From NCBI GenBank assembly GCA_019055375.1, contig JAHQIW010006223.1:62001-126000 (forward strand): 64,000 nt of DNA, read 5' to 3'. How positions within the stretch are numbered: position 1 is the stretch's first letter; each line of letters starts with the position of its first letter. The notes under the pieces are model-generated. The model did no database searches. It worked only from the letters and a program-made list of their open reading frames with translations, and had not been told where the DNA came from. The stretch is from Parelaphostrongylus tenuis (taxonomy: Eukaryota > Nematoda > Chromadorea > Rhabditida > Metastrongylidae). The position numbers were made by a program, and so were the translations under genes. This document shows positions 11,205 through 22,300 of the stretch, in pieces.

Positions 11205-14200
11205 ATGTATCGACAGTTTATGACAGATGAGAGTTATCTAGGTAATCCGGATCTATCTGAAAGATATGAGGAAGAGTACAATGAGGCTTCCGAAGACGAT
11301 CCTCGCACAGAACCAGAAGATCAAGACACTGATTCTGTAGACGATGGGTCAGAAGATGATATCGAGGTCGTCGACGACGATGATTGCAATTCGACGACTG
11401 ATACTGTCATCAAGGTTCGCTAACAATGAATCAAACAAGTTCTACGGAAAATGTAAAATAAAAAATTTAGATTCATTGGCATCCACGTGACCCTTACCTG
11501 GGTCACACCTGTTTAGTGGTTTGCTCAAGAGGTCGTTTTTTCTCTACTGCAGTTCTTGCATCCCTTTAGTAGATCATAGGACATAAGGATAATCTTGACA
11601 CTACCCTGAAGGATGCGCCATGCATTCGTCTTTGAATTTTTAGCTTTCACTTGAGGTGATTGATTGCATGTCTGGCTCTACAATAACCCGCGGTGCCATG
11701 CCGATATGTCAAGTTAGTGCTGATATCGTCCCAGGCAAGTCTGGTACTTCACCGATTTGGGAAGAATGGAAGGCTCGGTGAGCCTTGACGCGGCATCGAA
11801 CTAACGACCATTGACTGGTCGATCATGTGCATCGCAGGACACCTCTAACCACTACGCCGCACACACTCTTTATTAGCAGATTTACTTATTAGTACATTGT
11901 CAAGCAATAATCCAGTATCAGGAGTAGGTCATGGAGAGGTGTTCATCATATTGATAATTTAGAAAAAGCCTTTTCAGATTTTATTGCTCTACAAAAATAA
12001 AGGGTGATCGCCAACGTGTAAACAAGGAAACCGACATCAACGAAAAAATGGAGCACGAATGTTGAATATCCCCGTAGAGTATTTACTTTGAAGAATGCAA
12101 GACAATAAGTGAAAAGCAAAGTAAGGAAAGAAGGGAAGGTCCGAAAAAAGGACATTCAGTCGGTATGAATAGAAGTAATAAGCAGTGATTACATGATATT
12201 ATGGCATCTTACTACTTCCAGTCTGCTACTTTTATAAGCAGTTTTTTGTAAGGTTCATGCGGATAGATGACTTTCTTGTCAAAATCCGTCTGACTATTTT
12301 GAGTCGTTATTCTAAATTCATTTGGTGAAAAAAGTAGCAAGCAAAGACCTGAACGAGACTTCGTCTCCTTATGATTACTTTTACAAAGTCGCAATATCCA
12401 CTCTTTTCAGACCTTTGTAAGATATTAAAATTATCGAATTTACAAAAAAAACGCAAAAAAATTCTTCTCCAGAAATTTAGGCGTCTGCAACGGACAAAAT
12501 CATGATGACCGAGGAGCACTCCCAGCGCAATGTCCGCGGTGAGCAAACTAATATTATTTGTCTATAAAAACGATACCATTAATTTCTTATATTCTTCTCA
12601 ATTTCTTATATAGCCAAATACGAAATCTTATAACAATATTTGTTGAAGTAGCTGAATCAGTCAAACAGCTACATTATCCCTTCAGAAAAAAATCCCAGAT
12701 CCACATTTCAATCTCATCAAGCATAAAATCGACCCTTAATCTATTCAACTTTTCTAATAAGTCTTACACTGAGTTATTCAAGTGGAACCTATCGGGAGAA
12801 TATCACTTGGAGTCGTTGTGCATCTTATCCATCAAAACAGCCGTCTTGTATACTCATTCATATCACGCGTGACTAGAAGGCATTCTTCCTCGCCGTTATA
12901 GTTGGATTGGTCCAAAACGTTTCTAGAATCTTTCGCTCTGATGTATCATGTTCTTGCGCAGAAGTGGTGACTTCAATGTCGGAATTCAGTCCATTATGCG
13001 TCTATGCCCTCTGCGTGCCTAGCGGGGTGTTTACTATAGAGTTACTTTTGTCAGATAGGTGCTCTTCCATGCGGACATAGAGTGACTTATCCGTTTTGCC
13101 AATGTATTTTCGCCACACGCTTTGCAAGAGCTTAGGTGAACTGTGCCTATTCTCATGCAATCACCGTCTTTGTCGTTAGGGCAAACTTGGTATTGTTTCA
13201 TTGTACAGAAACGGTCGTATAAGCGGTTACAAACTTTGGCGCCTCAGAGTAATCGGTGTTATTTCAATAATTCCTAGCGATATCTTTAGACCTGCTGTTT
13301 TCAAACAACGATTTATTGCTGTACTTATCTCACTTGAAAACCACTTAAGAAGAAACGGAGGATGAACGGTACTTTGCTTCCGTTCAAATTTTCGTTCGAA
13401 CAACATACTTCGAACAACGCCTCCGAATGTAAATTTGAACAAAAGCAAAGTCCGGTTTATCCTCCCTTTCTTTTCAAATGAGGTAAGCACAACAATACAA
13501 CGTTGTTTGAAAATATCAGGCTTAAAGACGTCGGTAACGATTATTGAAGAACCACCGACTACTCTGAGACGCCCACTAGTGCACAACCGCTTGTACGACC
13601 ATCTCTGTACAACGAAACATTGCCGATTATTCCCAATGGTAAAAACGGTGATTGAATGAGCATAGTTTACTTGATCTCTGACAAAGCATGTGGCGAAGAA
13701 TACATTGGCTAAACGGTTAGGCCACTCTATGTCTGCATACAAGAACACCTAGCTGATAAACGAAACTCTAAAGCAAACACCCCGCTGGGCACACATGGAG
13801 CAAAAACGCATAGCGGAGCGAATTTAGACGTAGAAATCACTATCGTCGCGCAGGAACATGAAACATCAGCGTGAAAAATTCTAGAAGCGCTCTAGATCAA
13901 TACCATTAATCCAACTATGAAGAGCAGGAAAGAATGCTTCGTAGTCACTCGTGATATGAATCAGTACATAACACAGCTGCTTTGGTGGGGAGGTACATTA
14001 CGGATCCATGCGATCTCCGCCCGGTAGTTTCCATTTGAATAATTTAGCGGAAGAGATATAAAAGGCAGTGGGTATGTTAAAAGTTGATTTTGTGCTTGAT
14101 GCGATTGAAATCAAGGTCTGTTGATTTTTTTCTAAAAGAGTAATGGAGGTATTTGACTGATTGGATTGTGGACAACCTGATCTTTCCAGACTCTGAAGAA

Positions 14201-17200
14201 GGTGAGACTGCCGAAACGTCAGCTGCTTGAATAAATATTGTGACAACACCTCTATTTGGTTTAAAAAGAAAATAAGGAATTACTGAAGCATGTCGAGGTT
14301 AATAGATAGTCGGCTTTAGGAATTGATCTCATTATTAAGTAATCAAGCCAATTTCTCATAATAATGTTATGAGACATTCTACTATGGTAGTTATGCTTCA
14401 TTCTCTCCCACAGCCGCCCTAAAGTAGGTTCCAGCTTGAATATGAGCTACGATGATCATCTCATTTCTCGTTCGAAGGCAACATTTCATTTTTTCTTACA
14501 AGCATAAGCACGTACAAAAATATCAGCACGTAGCGTCTTCAGTGTATATCAATCTCTTGGATAAGCGTTCTGCATCCGGCTCCACTTGTCGAAGTCTACA
14601 CATCAAGTGGTTGTTTGTTCTGTACAATGACTTTTGATGGCAAGCTGAAGCAACGAATCGCCTCTTTATCCTTGATTTTTGTCCTCCCACATAGCTTGGA
14701 TACCCAACTCTTATCACCGAATGGATGAGAGACTTGGCTAGCTTATGGCGCGTGATCAAATCAACGATAAGGATGTGCACTGCAGCACTTCTAACCACTG
14801 TGCCACATGTGCCCTTTCATAGAAGTCGAAAAAAGCGCTGCTATTCCATGGGCCTGAAAAATTAAGAAATTTAGTTTGAATGATCTAGGATGCTGTGACG
14901 CTACTGCTGTGGGCAATCAACATCAATTGAGAGCGAAACGCTTCACCAATGTTCAAACGCTAGATGAGGAAAGAGGCTTGAGTCAGGAGGACAAAACACC
15001 AAACAGTAGTCAAGAGGATGAGATAGAAAACGGCGACGATAATGTGAATGACGAAATTTTACAGCGAAAGCGTAGGACTACGGAATTCAAGAAAGGAGGG
15101 CGTGGTAGAGGCGGTAATGTGGAGATTCGAAAATTGAACAAAACAAAAAGAGCCATAAATTAACTCTCAATAAATTTCAGACCATCACAGCTTTGTGAAG
15201 AGATCCGCATCTTCAGAGGATAGTAAACAAGAGCACGGTGAGTCGATTTATATCACACTTAATTCTTTATCAGATGAATGCTGTATGGGATATAATATCA
15301 CGCGCTCTTGAAACACAGCGAAAAAGAGGATTTTTGGCATATTGTCTAGAAATCCAGTCGAGTGCAATTTGATGTCGTGAGAAAAACCTATCTGTCGAGA
15401 TATTGTCAGCGAAAACTGTTTACAATTATGACATGGGAATGAAAATCTGGTGCTGTTCGTGTCAATCGAGAGATCGAAGCTCAATAGGCAGCTGACATAA
15501 AGAACATTTACTGAGGAGGCTTATACGTGTACGAGTTGCTCGATGACATTTGGAATTACAGTGATTCAAGCAAAACAGAGTACATCTATATTGCCTTCTG
15601 GTGCAGTCAGAACTCTAATATCTCACTCAACACAACCACATAATATGACAATATCTCAATTTTTTCTACTCGGTTTTTTACTGTTCTTCATGAACGTCTT
15701 TAAACGCTGTTTGAACTAAACCTTTGTGGCATCTTTTAATTACACTCTCATGATGATTCAGGCCCTTCAGGAAAGGCATTGGTCAGACTTTGAGGTGAAT
15801 AGAAACTGTTCCGGACAAGTTTGGTATAATTTCGAAACCAAAAAAAAATTTGCCCAATTAGCATTGTGCAGGCTGAACTGGAGCCTTTCAGGTATCAAAG
15901 GTGTTAGTACAACCGAGCTGTTCACGCTACCTTACCCACAAAATGAATTGAATATTGTGTATAGCATCGTTTTTCAGAACACATCATTCATGAGCGTGAT
16001 GTCGGACAGCATGAAAATTTAGCGGAAATGACATTGGCATCCGATGATGTACAACAAGTAAATTCAGTAGGTATACTACGAATTTCTTTGAAATAGTTAT
16101 TATCGATGTCATTGACATAGAAAATTCGCCCAAATCATCAACAACATTCTAGATTCATTATAAGTAAGAATGGAGAAGAGCGGATAGCAATCGCGACAGT
16201 CAAAGACATTCCGAACTATAGTCTGACCTCTAAGTGAAGTAACAGCATAATAAAAAGATTTTAGAAAAATTCTCATACCAATTTTCTATGAAGCCTTTAT
16301 GGCTAGAAGTCCCTCTTTTTCATGACAAACAAAGTAAACAAACATGAGTTTGAAATTATACAATATATTAACCACAGTTCAAGTTTCGCAGTATTCCGTC
16401 TCCTTCTTAACCAGGAAAGATTTATTTGACTGCAACCTGCCCCACTCTCAAAATCTCAGCAGCAGAAGCCACTAGACTTAGATTTTAATCGCATTAAAAT
16501 CAAAATAGCTGCTCCGCACACTCAATGCTTTTCATAAGTCTTTCAAAAGTACTCCACGTAGAGACCAAACGTGCGGTTTACATGGATTTCTAATGCGCAT
16601 CTCACATTGAAATGGTTTCACGTTTAGACTGATGGATTGTCTCTGAGTTCTTCGAAACATATGCACTAAAGCTTCGAAATCATATGCACTAAAGCTGTGT
16701 ATACCTATGGGAGGATGGTGACTTCTAGTTCAAAGTTACCTTCTGCTGCCTCCGCTATGTCCTTGATTTCATTGGCCCCTAGTGGGGAATTGGCTCTAAT
16801 CTCGCTTCCAACTAGAAGTTCTTTTCATGGAAAAGCCTTCCAGCTTCGTCAATGTTTTTTTTTCATTGAACTTTTATCAAGAAACTCACTAAATTGTACT
16901 CGAACTCAAGTTATCACCGTTTCTGCTGTTGAGAAATGTTATATGATTTTGCAGAAACGATCATGCAAAATTATAAACTATCTGGTGTTTCGAATTATTC
17001 GTTAAAATTTCAACTACTACACAATGTCTCTAAACGAAAATAGTACATCGGAAGTCCTCCTCAGTGCGCTGAACCAAGAACAAAATTTGAAGAGTGGAAA
17101 CTTTGCTTTTGACGTGGAGTGCGGCTTAAAGAATGTGTGCACAGCCACCATTTGATCTGTTTAACCCGACCGGACGCATTCCATTCTTCTTGATTCCTTC

Positions 17201-17869
17201 AACCTAATTGTGTCTGGGCATTATATATTGAGATGGTTTTCAAAATGTTTGAGCGACTTTAGTAATATCTCCTTAGTACTGAGATCACCTGAATCACCTC
17301 TCATCTCGTCGTCAAGTGACTTGAGTGAATACCAGCAACACTTCCATTTTTCCCTATCACGTGCAAATGTAGCCCAATGGGTCCTCCTCGCTCTAGGGAT
17401 TCACTGAGCATCATATCTTTCTTCTGTGCCTTTTGTGAAGAATTCGGACCATCGGGTCGGTGGTCTACCTGTAGAGCACTTGATATCCTGAGGAATCCAG
17501 TCGGTAGCGGCTCTCGTCCATCGGTTGTCGTTAAAGCGCATCACATGTACGGCTAACCTTTTTTCGATATCCTGGCGTATAGAACGGCGTCTCTGATCTT
17601 CGATCGTTAACGTAGGTCGGAACTTCTCATCCAAAGTTGCATACTGAGATAAGGAAGAGAAATTCCAAACACAATGGCGAACCTGACTGCAAAATTACGG
17701 TTGTAGATTATTCAGCGCTCATTATTTACTGATTTTTTCAGCCGTTCGAGTAAAGCGAGTTTCACGTGCCGGCAGCAGTCATCGCCCACGGAAGATGAAC
17801 AAGAACAGGGGCAATAGTCGTGCAAATCAATCCACAAGAGTAGTGAAAGAATTAGAGGAATATAACTAA
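11205..17869 (+). CDS. Uncharacterised charged protein, multi-exon
   Basis: Not recognised. Four exons fit perfectly: about 14875-15113, 15181-15237, 15978-16070 and 17742-17869 (TAA at 17867). Each is flanked by GT/AG and joined by phase-1 introns, and the wrong frames hit stops. They give about 171 aa: an acidic, Gln/Asn-rich stretch (SQEDEIENGDDNVND), a basic RKRRTTEFKK, an RGRGRG-like patch and a basic C-terminus (SSHRPRKMNKNRGNSR). A probable first exon at 11205-11414 encodes 70 acidic residues (SVDDGSEDDIEVVDDDD) behind a possible trans-splice acceptor GACTTAG. It ends in phase 0 and joins in frame only through a weak acceptor at 14866, so a missing exon or a separate gene is possible. 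The acidic/basic layout suggests a nuclear or nucleic-acid-binding protein, but that is inference. Introns hold Penelope and RTE debris. Confidence 0.55.
11560..11872 (-). repeat. tRNA-derived SINE, family C
   Basis: On the minus strand a tRNA-like head (GCGTAGTGGTTAGAGGTGTCC) is followed by a body containing GGCTCACCGAGCC, CAGACTTGCCTGG and, near the 3' end, GCATGGCGCATCC. The same modules in the same order occur at 32676-32945 and 58870-59185. This copy lies in the long intron after the first exon of the charged-protein gene. Confidence 0.7.
12600..13375 (-). mobile_element. Penelope-like element fragment (3' end), left arm of an inverted pair
   Basis: The minus strand carries a decayed GIY-YIG-endonuclease-type reading frame. 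It includes a degraded AKRVAKIHWQNG segment in the position of the CGxxYIGETGR motif, and further on a TPLG-like stretch. The frame is broken by many stops. It is followed by a non-coding 3' tail. It is a decayed copy facing the similar element at 13430-14285 and sits in an intron of the charged-protein gene. Confidence 0.65.
13430..14285 (+). mobile_element. Penelope-like element fragment (3' end), right arm of an inverted pair
   Basis: The plus strand encodes a decayed C-terminal Penelope protein: VRFILPFFSNEVSTTI, then LVHNRLYDHLCTT, then AKRLGHSMSAY in the position of the GIY-YIG motif, with several stops. The 3' tail includes CTGAAGAAGG and CGAAACGTCAGCTG followed by TGAATAAATATTGTGACAAC, a terminal motif also seen at 39545 in part. 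The sequence is similar to, and inverted relative to, 12600-13375. Confidence 0.7.
14690..14815 (-). repeat. tRNA-derived SINE head, family C-like, partial
   Basis: On the minus strand GGCACATGTGGCACAGTGG followed by TTAGAAGTGCTGC resembles a tRNA A box region, and a body segment with GATACCCAA follows. The copy is truncated and lies about 50 bp before exon B of the charged-protein gene. Confidence 0.5.
17265..17640 (-). mobile_element. RTE-type non-LTR retrotransposon, 3' fragment
   Basis: On the minus strand a near-intact frame encodes the C-terminus of a nematode RTE reverse transcriptase: VMRFNDNRWTRAATDW, then GRPPTRWSEFFTKG, then ATFARDREKWK with one stop between. The 5' portion is missing, as is typical of truncated reverse transcription. 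It lies in the last intron of the charged-protein gene, opposite in sense. It is the best-preserved RTE piece in the window. Confidence 0.85.
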
Positions 17870-18818
17870 AACTTCATAGATCGAATGAAATACGGTTTAG
17901 ATTGATAAAGAAAATGAAATATCTATCGCAATATCTGTTGCATGTCGATGTTCAAATATACCCAATGCACTTAATTTCACCTCTGATAGTTGAAATCTCT
18001 GTCGATTACTGCTTAATCACACCGATCCCTAAATTTTTGCTATCAAAAAACGAAAACTAGTAGTAATACTTGATGGGCCAATTGAATTTTCGAAAGGTTA
18101 GCGTTATGAGCCTGACTCATTTTTTGACTTAAATCATCATCTTTTACATTAAATAATACTTTTCACATTTCTTGGACCACAAACGTTGTAGCTGAGATAG
18201 ATACCATGTTGCCTATAAAATTGAACCCTATCGCACATCTATTGAATGGTCTATCTGTTGTAGTTACTGCGTTGTATGAACCACTCTTTATTAATATCGA
18301 GATAACTCGCCGTTTCCTTGCACGACACGACGAGTACTGTAAGCAATAGTGATTGATGTCGTTATCGTATACCTTGTAGATCACCTGTGTGCCCTTGTTT
18401 CTTGTCTTCAAAAGTTCCAGATAATATTTAAGCTCTTATTTTCAGTGTGCTATGATACTATGGCAATAAATGCTCGATCCGCTATCAATAGCAAACTTTT
18501 CAATAAAACCGTTCCAAAAAAAAAAGAAAGAATATGAAAAGTTATTATGCGACAAGTGCTCAACATAAATTATCACATTCTGCTGTCATCGTATATCAAA
18601 TGTTTGTCTACTCAAAGCCAAAAACAAAGCAATAAAGAAAGATCGGATCACTTGCATCGTCTTCAGATATATTTTTGAGTTAATAAGCAGCATGGAAGAT
18701 ATTTCAGGAAAAGATATAATAAAAGTAATATTTGAAGAAAATACGAGCAAAAATAAGTTTTGGTGGGGATTCTACATGACACTGCATGGCTTGCTGAATC
18801 ATAGACTATCTCATTCTA

Positions 18819-19220
18819 ATAGGTTGGGGAAAAGTTCTGAGAAAATGCTTCTAACTTTTTTGGGTGCCAGCCATTTTTTGCGTTTTCAGGCTCAATTGAA
18901 AGCCCGTCTTCTTCCGCGTTGATTGGTTTATAATTTATCTACCTACTTCAAGATGAAGTTAACAAGCGAGCAAATTAGGTTGTTGATGATGTACGAATGG
19001 CTGTTGGTTCAAATGCAACGATGGCAAGTGAACGCATCAATCTGGCTTGGGGCTGAGGACAGAGTTGGCAAAAGTACGGTGTTTAGCAGTAAAGTAAAAG
19101 TAGCAAAAGTAAAAAAAAAGTAAAAGCAAAAGCTTGACTATTGGTGCCATTGTTCGGGTGTAATAGGTGCATAAATAAATGTTTTACAAGCGTTTTCTCA
19201 GAACTTATTCCCCAATCTGT
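18819..19220 (+). mobile_element. Mariner-derived element with both terminal inverted repeats
   Basis: About 400 bp flanked by TA duplications. The left end reads ATAGGTTGGGGAAAAGTTCT and the right end is its diverged inverse (ACAGATTGGGGAATAAGTTC on the minus strand), with GAGAAAA following in both. Inside, 18952-19085 encodes the start of a mariner transposase helix-turn-helix: MKLTSEQIRLLMMYEW, then after a frameshift SNATMASERINLAWG, then VGKSTVF. The catalytic domain is deleted, so it is a non-autonomous deletion derivative. Confidence 0.8.
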
Positions 19221-19270
19221 TACTTTCTAGCCCCATCGTTCTATGATAACGAGGAACAAAAATTGAAATA

Positions 19271-19276
19271 TTTATT
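19271..19276 (-). other. Polyadenylation signal for the UDP-galactopyranose mutase gene
   Basis: AATAAA on the minus strand about 48 nt beyond the stop codon at 19324, the spacing expected for a short nematode 3' UTR. Confidence 0.7.
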
Positions 19277-19323
19277 CCGAATCTTATGTGATAAATATTT
19301 TTATGCCTAAAAAGCACTGTCGT

Positions 19324-22300
19324 TTATCCACGTTTTTCGGCAAGTCCAGTCTTATATAGTTTCTCTGGCTCGTTCAACAACACCCGATCGATGAACTCCT
19401 TACCTTGAATAAAACAGTGGTCCTGAAAACAGCTTCAAAAATTCTACAATACAACGTGTGAAATTGTCGCAAGTATCTGACTATTATGCCGAATAAGATT
19501 GCCTCTCATACAATAAAAAATAGGTGGCTTTTTAAAATTACGAAACCGCCTGTACTTCAAATTGTCATTATTAATCAACCATATATTTTCCTTCTTGATT
19601 GAACCTGTAGTACGAAGTTTTTAGAAAAAATCTACTCGGCTTGCACTTCAACGGTCCGATATGATTAATGGCTGACATAGAGCCTTATAATAATTTCAAC
19701 ACCGGCTTTCCTTTAACTTCGGCGTTAATATTCATCTACACATTGGAGACGAAGTTCACAACGAGTACAAACGACTGTGGGCAATCGACTTGAATCAACG
19801 GCTCTGCAGAGAACGAAACGCGCCGAAACGTTAGCCAAGTAGATTTTTTTTCAACAGCTTCGTTTTACGAGCTCATTACAAAAAATTTTTTTTGTTGCTG
19901 TGATCCATTACAGTGCGAATAACGTAGTGGTTTAAGAAGCACTGCATTCGTGGTCATTGACTCTATTTCAGATCCCAGGTTAGCTAAGCTTCCAAACTCT
20001 CCGTACTCGACAATTTGATAATAGGCTTGCTTGGAAAAAAAAAAACTTTCTACACATCGTCAAGTCATTTCTAGTCAATGTGTTAATCATAACAAGCATT
20101 CAATCACTACTACCATGGTACAATTGGAGTCAAATGGCATGATTCACCTCTTGGGAAATGATCAACACCAAACAATATTTCGTCGTGAATGTCGACGTAA
20201 TGAGAAACGCAATACTACACAAGACGGCAGAGGATGAAGTTTTTGACGTTGATCAGTCTTTGATGGATTGGTCCATGCAATCAACTTTATCGCGCATCAT
20301 TAAAGATGATTTAATTACGTATGTGGCCCAGAATAGCATGCGGTGGTTTTCTAATGTATCGCGTCAGTGCTTCTATCCTCCCCAACAAACTTGGTATCAG
20401 TCTGCCGATCTCCTTTAGATACAAGACTCAACGATTCTGAGAGCGCAATCGGATCAACGATCACGAGTGAATAGCACACTTAGTTTAACCACCACGATAC
20501 CTACTCTCGCAAAAAATCCTAAGGGCGACAATACATACGTAATGGTTAAGCAATTACCTGATTTGATACTTCGTACTTCCACCCTCCAAAACGACCTCGT
20601 GAATATATAGAATGCTTCTCCAAATCACGATGAGCTCGAGCTAGTTCAGGATCACGCTAAATGTAATAATAATCAGGCTCAAGCCGTAATCTTCCTAACA
20701 ACTGTTATAAGTTCTAAAAACTTCTCTAGAAAAATTTGCCTTTATGGTGAAAAATTACAAGCATTGCTTTTTAATAATCCCAAATTTGGAAAGGAAACGG
20801 CTGATTACATTTAGAGCCAATGACAAACTGGGAAACAACATTGAGAACTTAGTTGCAGTTGTTAAAACAGCGGCTATTTTAGTAGTGCTAATATTGTCAC
20901 ACTCAGACGGGCCTGGTCAATTAGGAATTCAGTCCATTATTTATTCTTTGAACACTAACGTCTTGCACACTAAGCAGAGGGGGTTTACCAATTTCTCTCC
21001 CAAAATACTGTGACGTGGAATATGGTGATTCTCGAGCATTTTTACACCACATGTGAAAAAGAGTCGTTTTCAAGAAATCACTTACTCCTCGTGAGGGAAT
21101 CGGGTACCCGTACGGTAATGTGGTTGAATAGACCGAGACAATTTGCTCTCGTCGTATTAAGGTCTTTATGACGAGACCGTCAATCGTTTGCTTGACGATC
21201 TCCTCTTCCGTTACCTGAAAGAATGCTTGTGTATTAATTCCTTTTCCAGTTCATCGAAATTTAATCACAAATTAGTTTCAAAAAAATCCATATAGATTGA
21301 AATCAAAGTCATGTAGCAAATTTATTTTAAAGTACTTTACATCACATAACTTTGGTCTGGTTCTAATTATAGCATGTAAAAAAGGAGTGGTGTGTATCAT
21401 ATCTTTCTTACCGTATCATCAATGGGTCGTGCGCATTCACACAACAGCGACCAAAACTTGTTATTGTCAGGAGTTACCTGAAATTATATCCTGCTCGACT
21501 GTCAAAAGCCATGATACGCATCCATCAAAAATACGGCAACTCATAATTTATGGGTCACAAAGATTATAAATGCCCAAATTTTGTCAATAATCTATCATAC
21601 CAAAGTGATGGGGAGCGCTTCTTAATCTAGGCGTGAAGATGGCTCTAAGTTGGTAAAAATAGAGAGAATATCTCTATAATGTCAAGGTTCAACCACTACT
21701 ACTATAGTGCTTGGGATTTTTTCGACACATTGGACTTTAGTAACAAACTTATTCACACTAACACTAAATATCGTAAGTATATTTTAGCAAACGCAAGCTA
21801 AGAAAATTTCAAGAGATCTGACGAAATTTTGGCGACATTGATCTCATTGTGTTAAAATCAAATGGCACTTTTCCGTTAGCCAAGCGTCATTTTGACCCCC
21901 TGTTAAAAAACGTATTTCTTGATCTTTTTCAATGCTCAAACAGTCATTCAATAGCACAAATAAAAAGAATTCAAACGGTATATTCCGCCTTTTAAAAAGG
22001 TCTTGTCATTGCGCTGAAGGAGCAAAAAAAATCTGTTTCTCATCCAAGGATTTCTCGATGACCAAAGCTTTTCCTTCGGAGTATCACTAATCAGTCGACA
22101 GATCACATCATAAGGATTTAACAGTTTATATGGTTTTTGAAAATGGACCACGCATTACGTTGTAACAACCAAAGGAGATTGGGTTTCGCAAACTGGATCA
22201 CTTTTCTTATCCGCTCCTCACTTTGATGCCTTGAAAAAAATGCATTTTTTAGTCGCTTGTAATGCTTAAGTAACCATTCGATAGATCAGATTATGTAAAA

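Noticed and set aside
13227..13748. A 173-codon minus-strand ORF as a gene
   Set aside because: It crosses the junction of the two inverted Penelope copies and is mostly antisense to the plus-strand copy.
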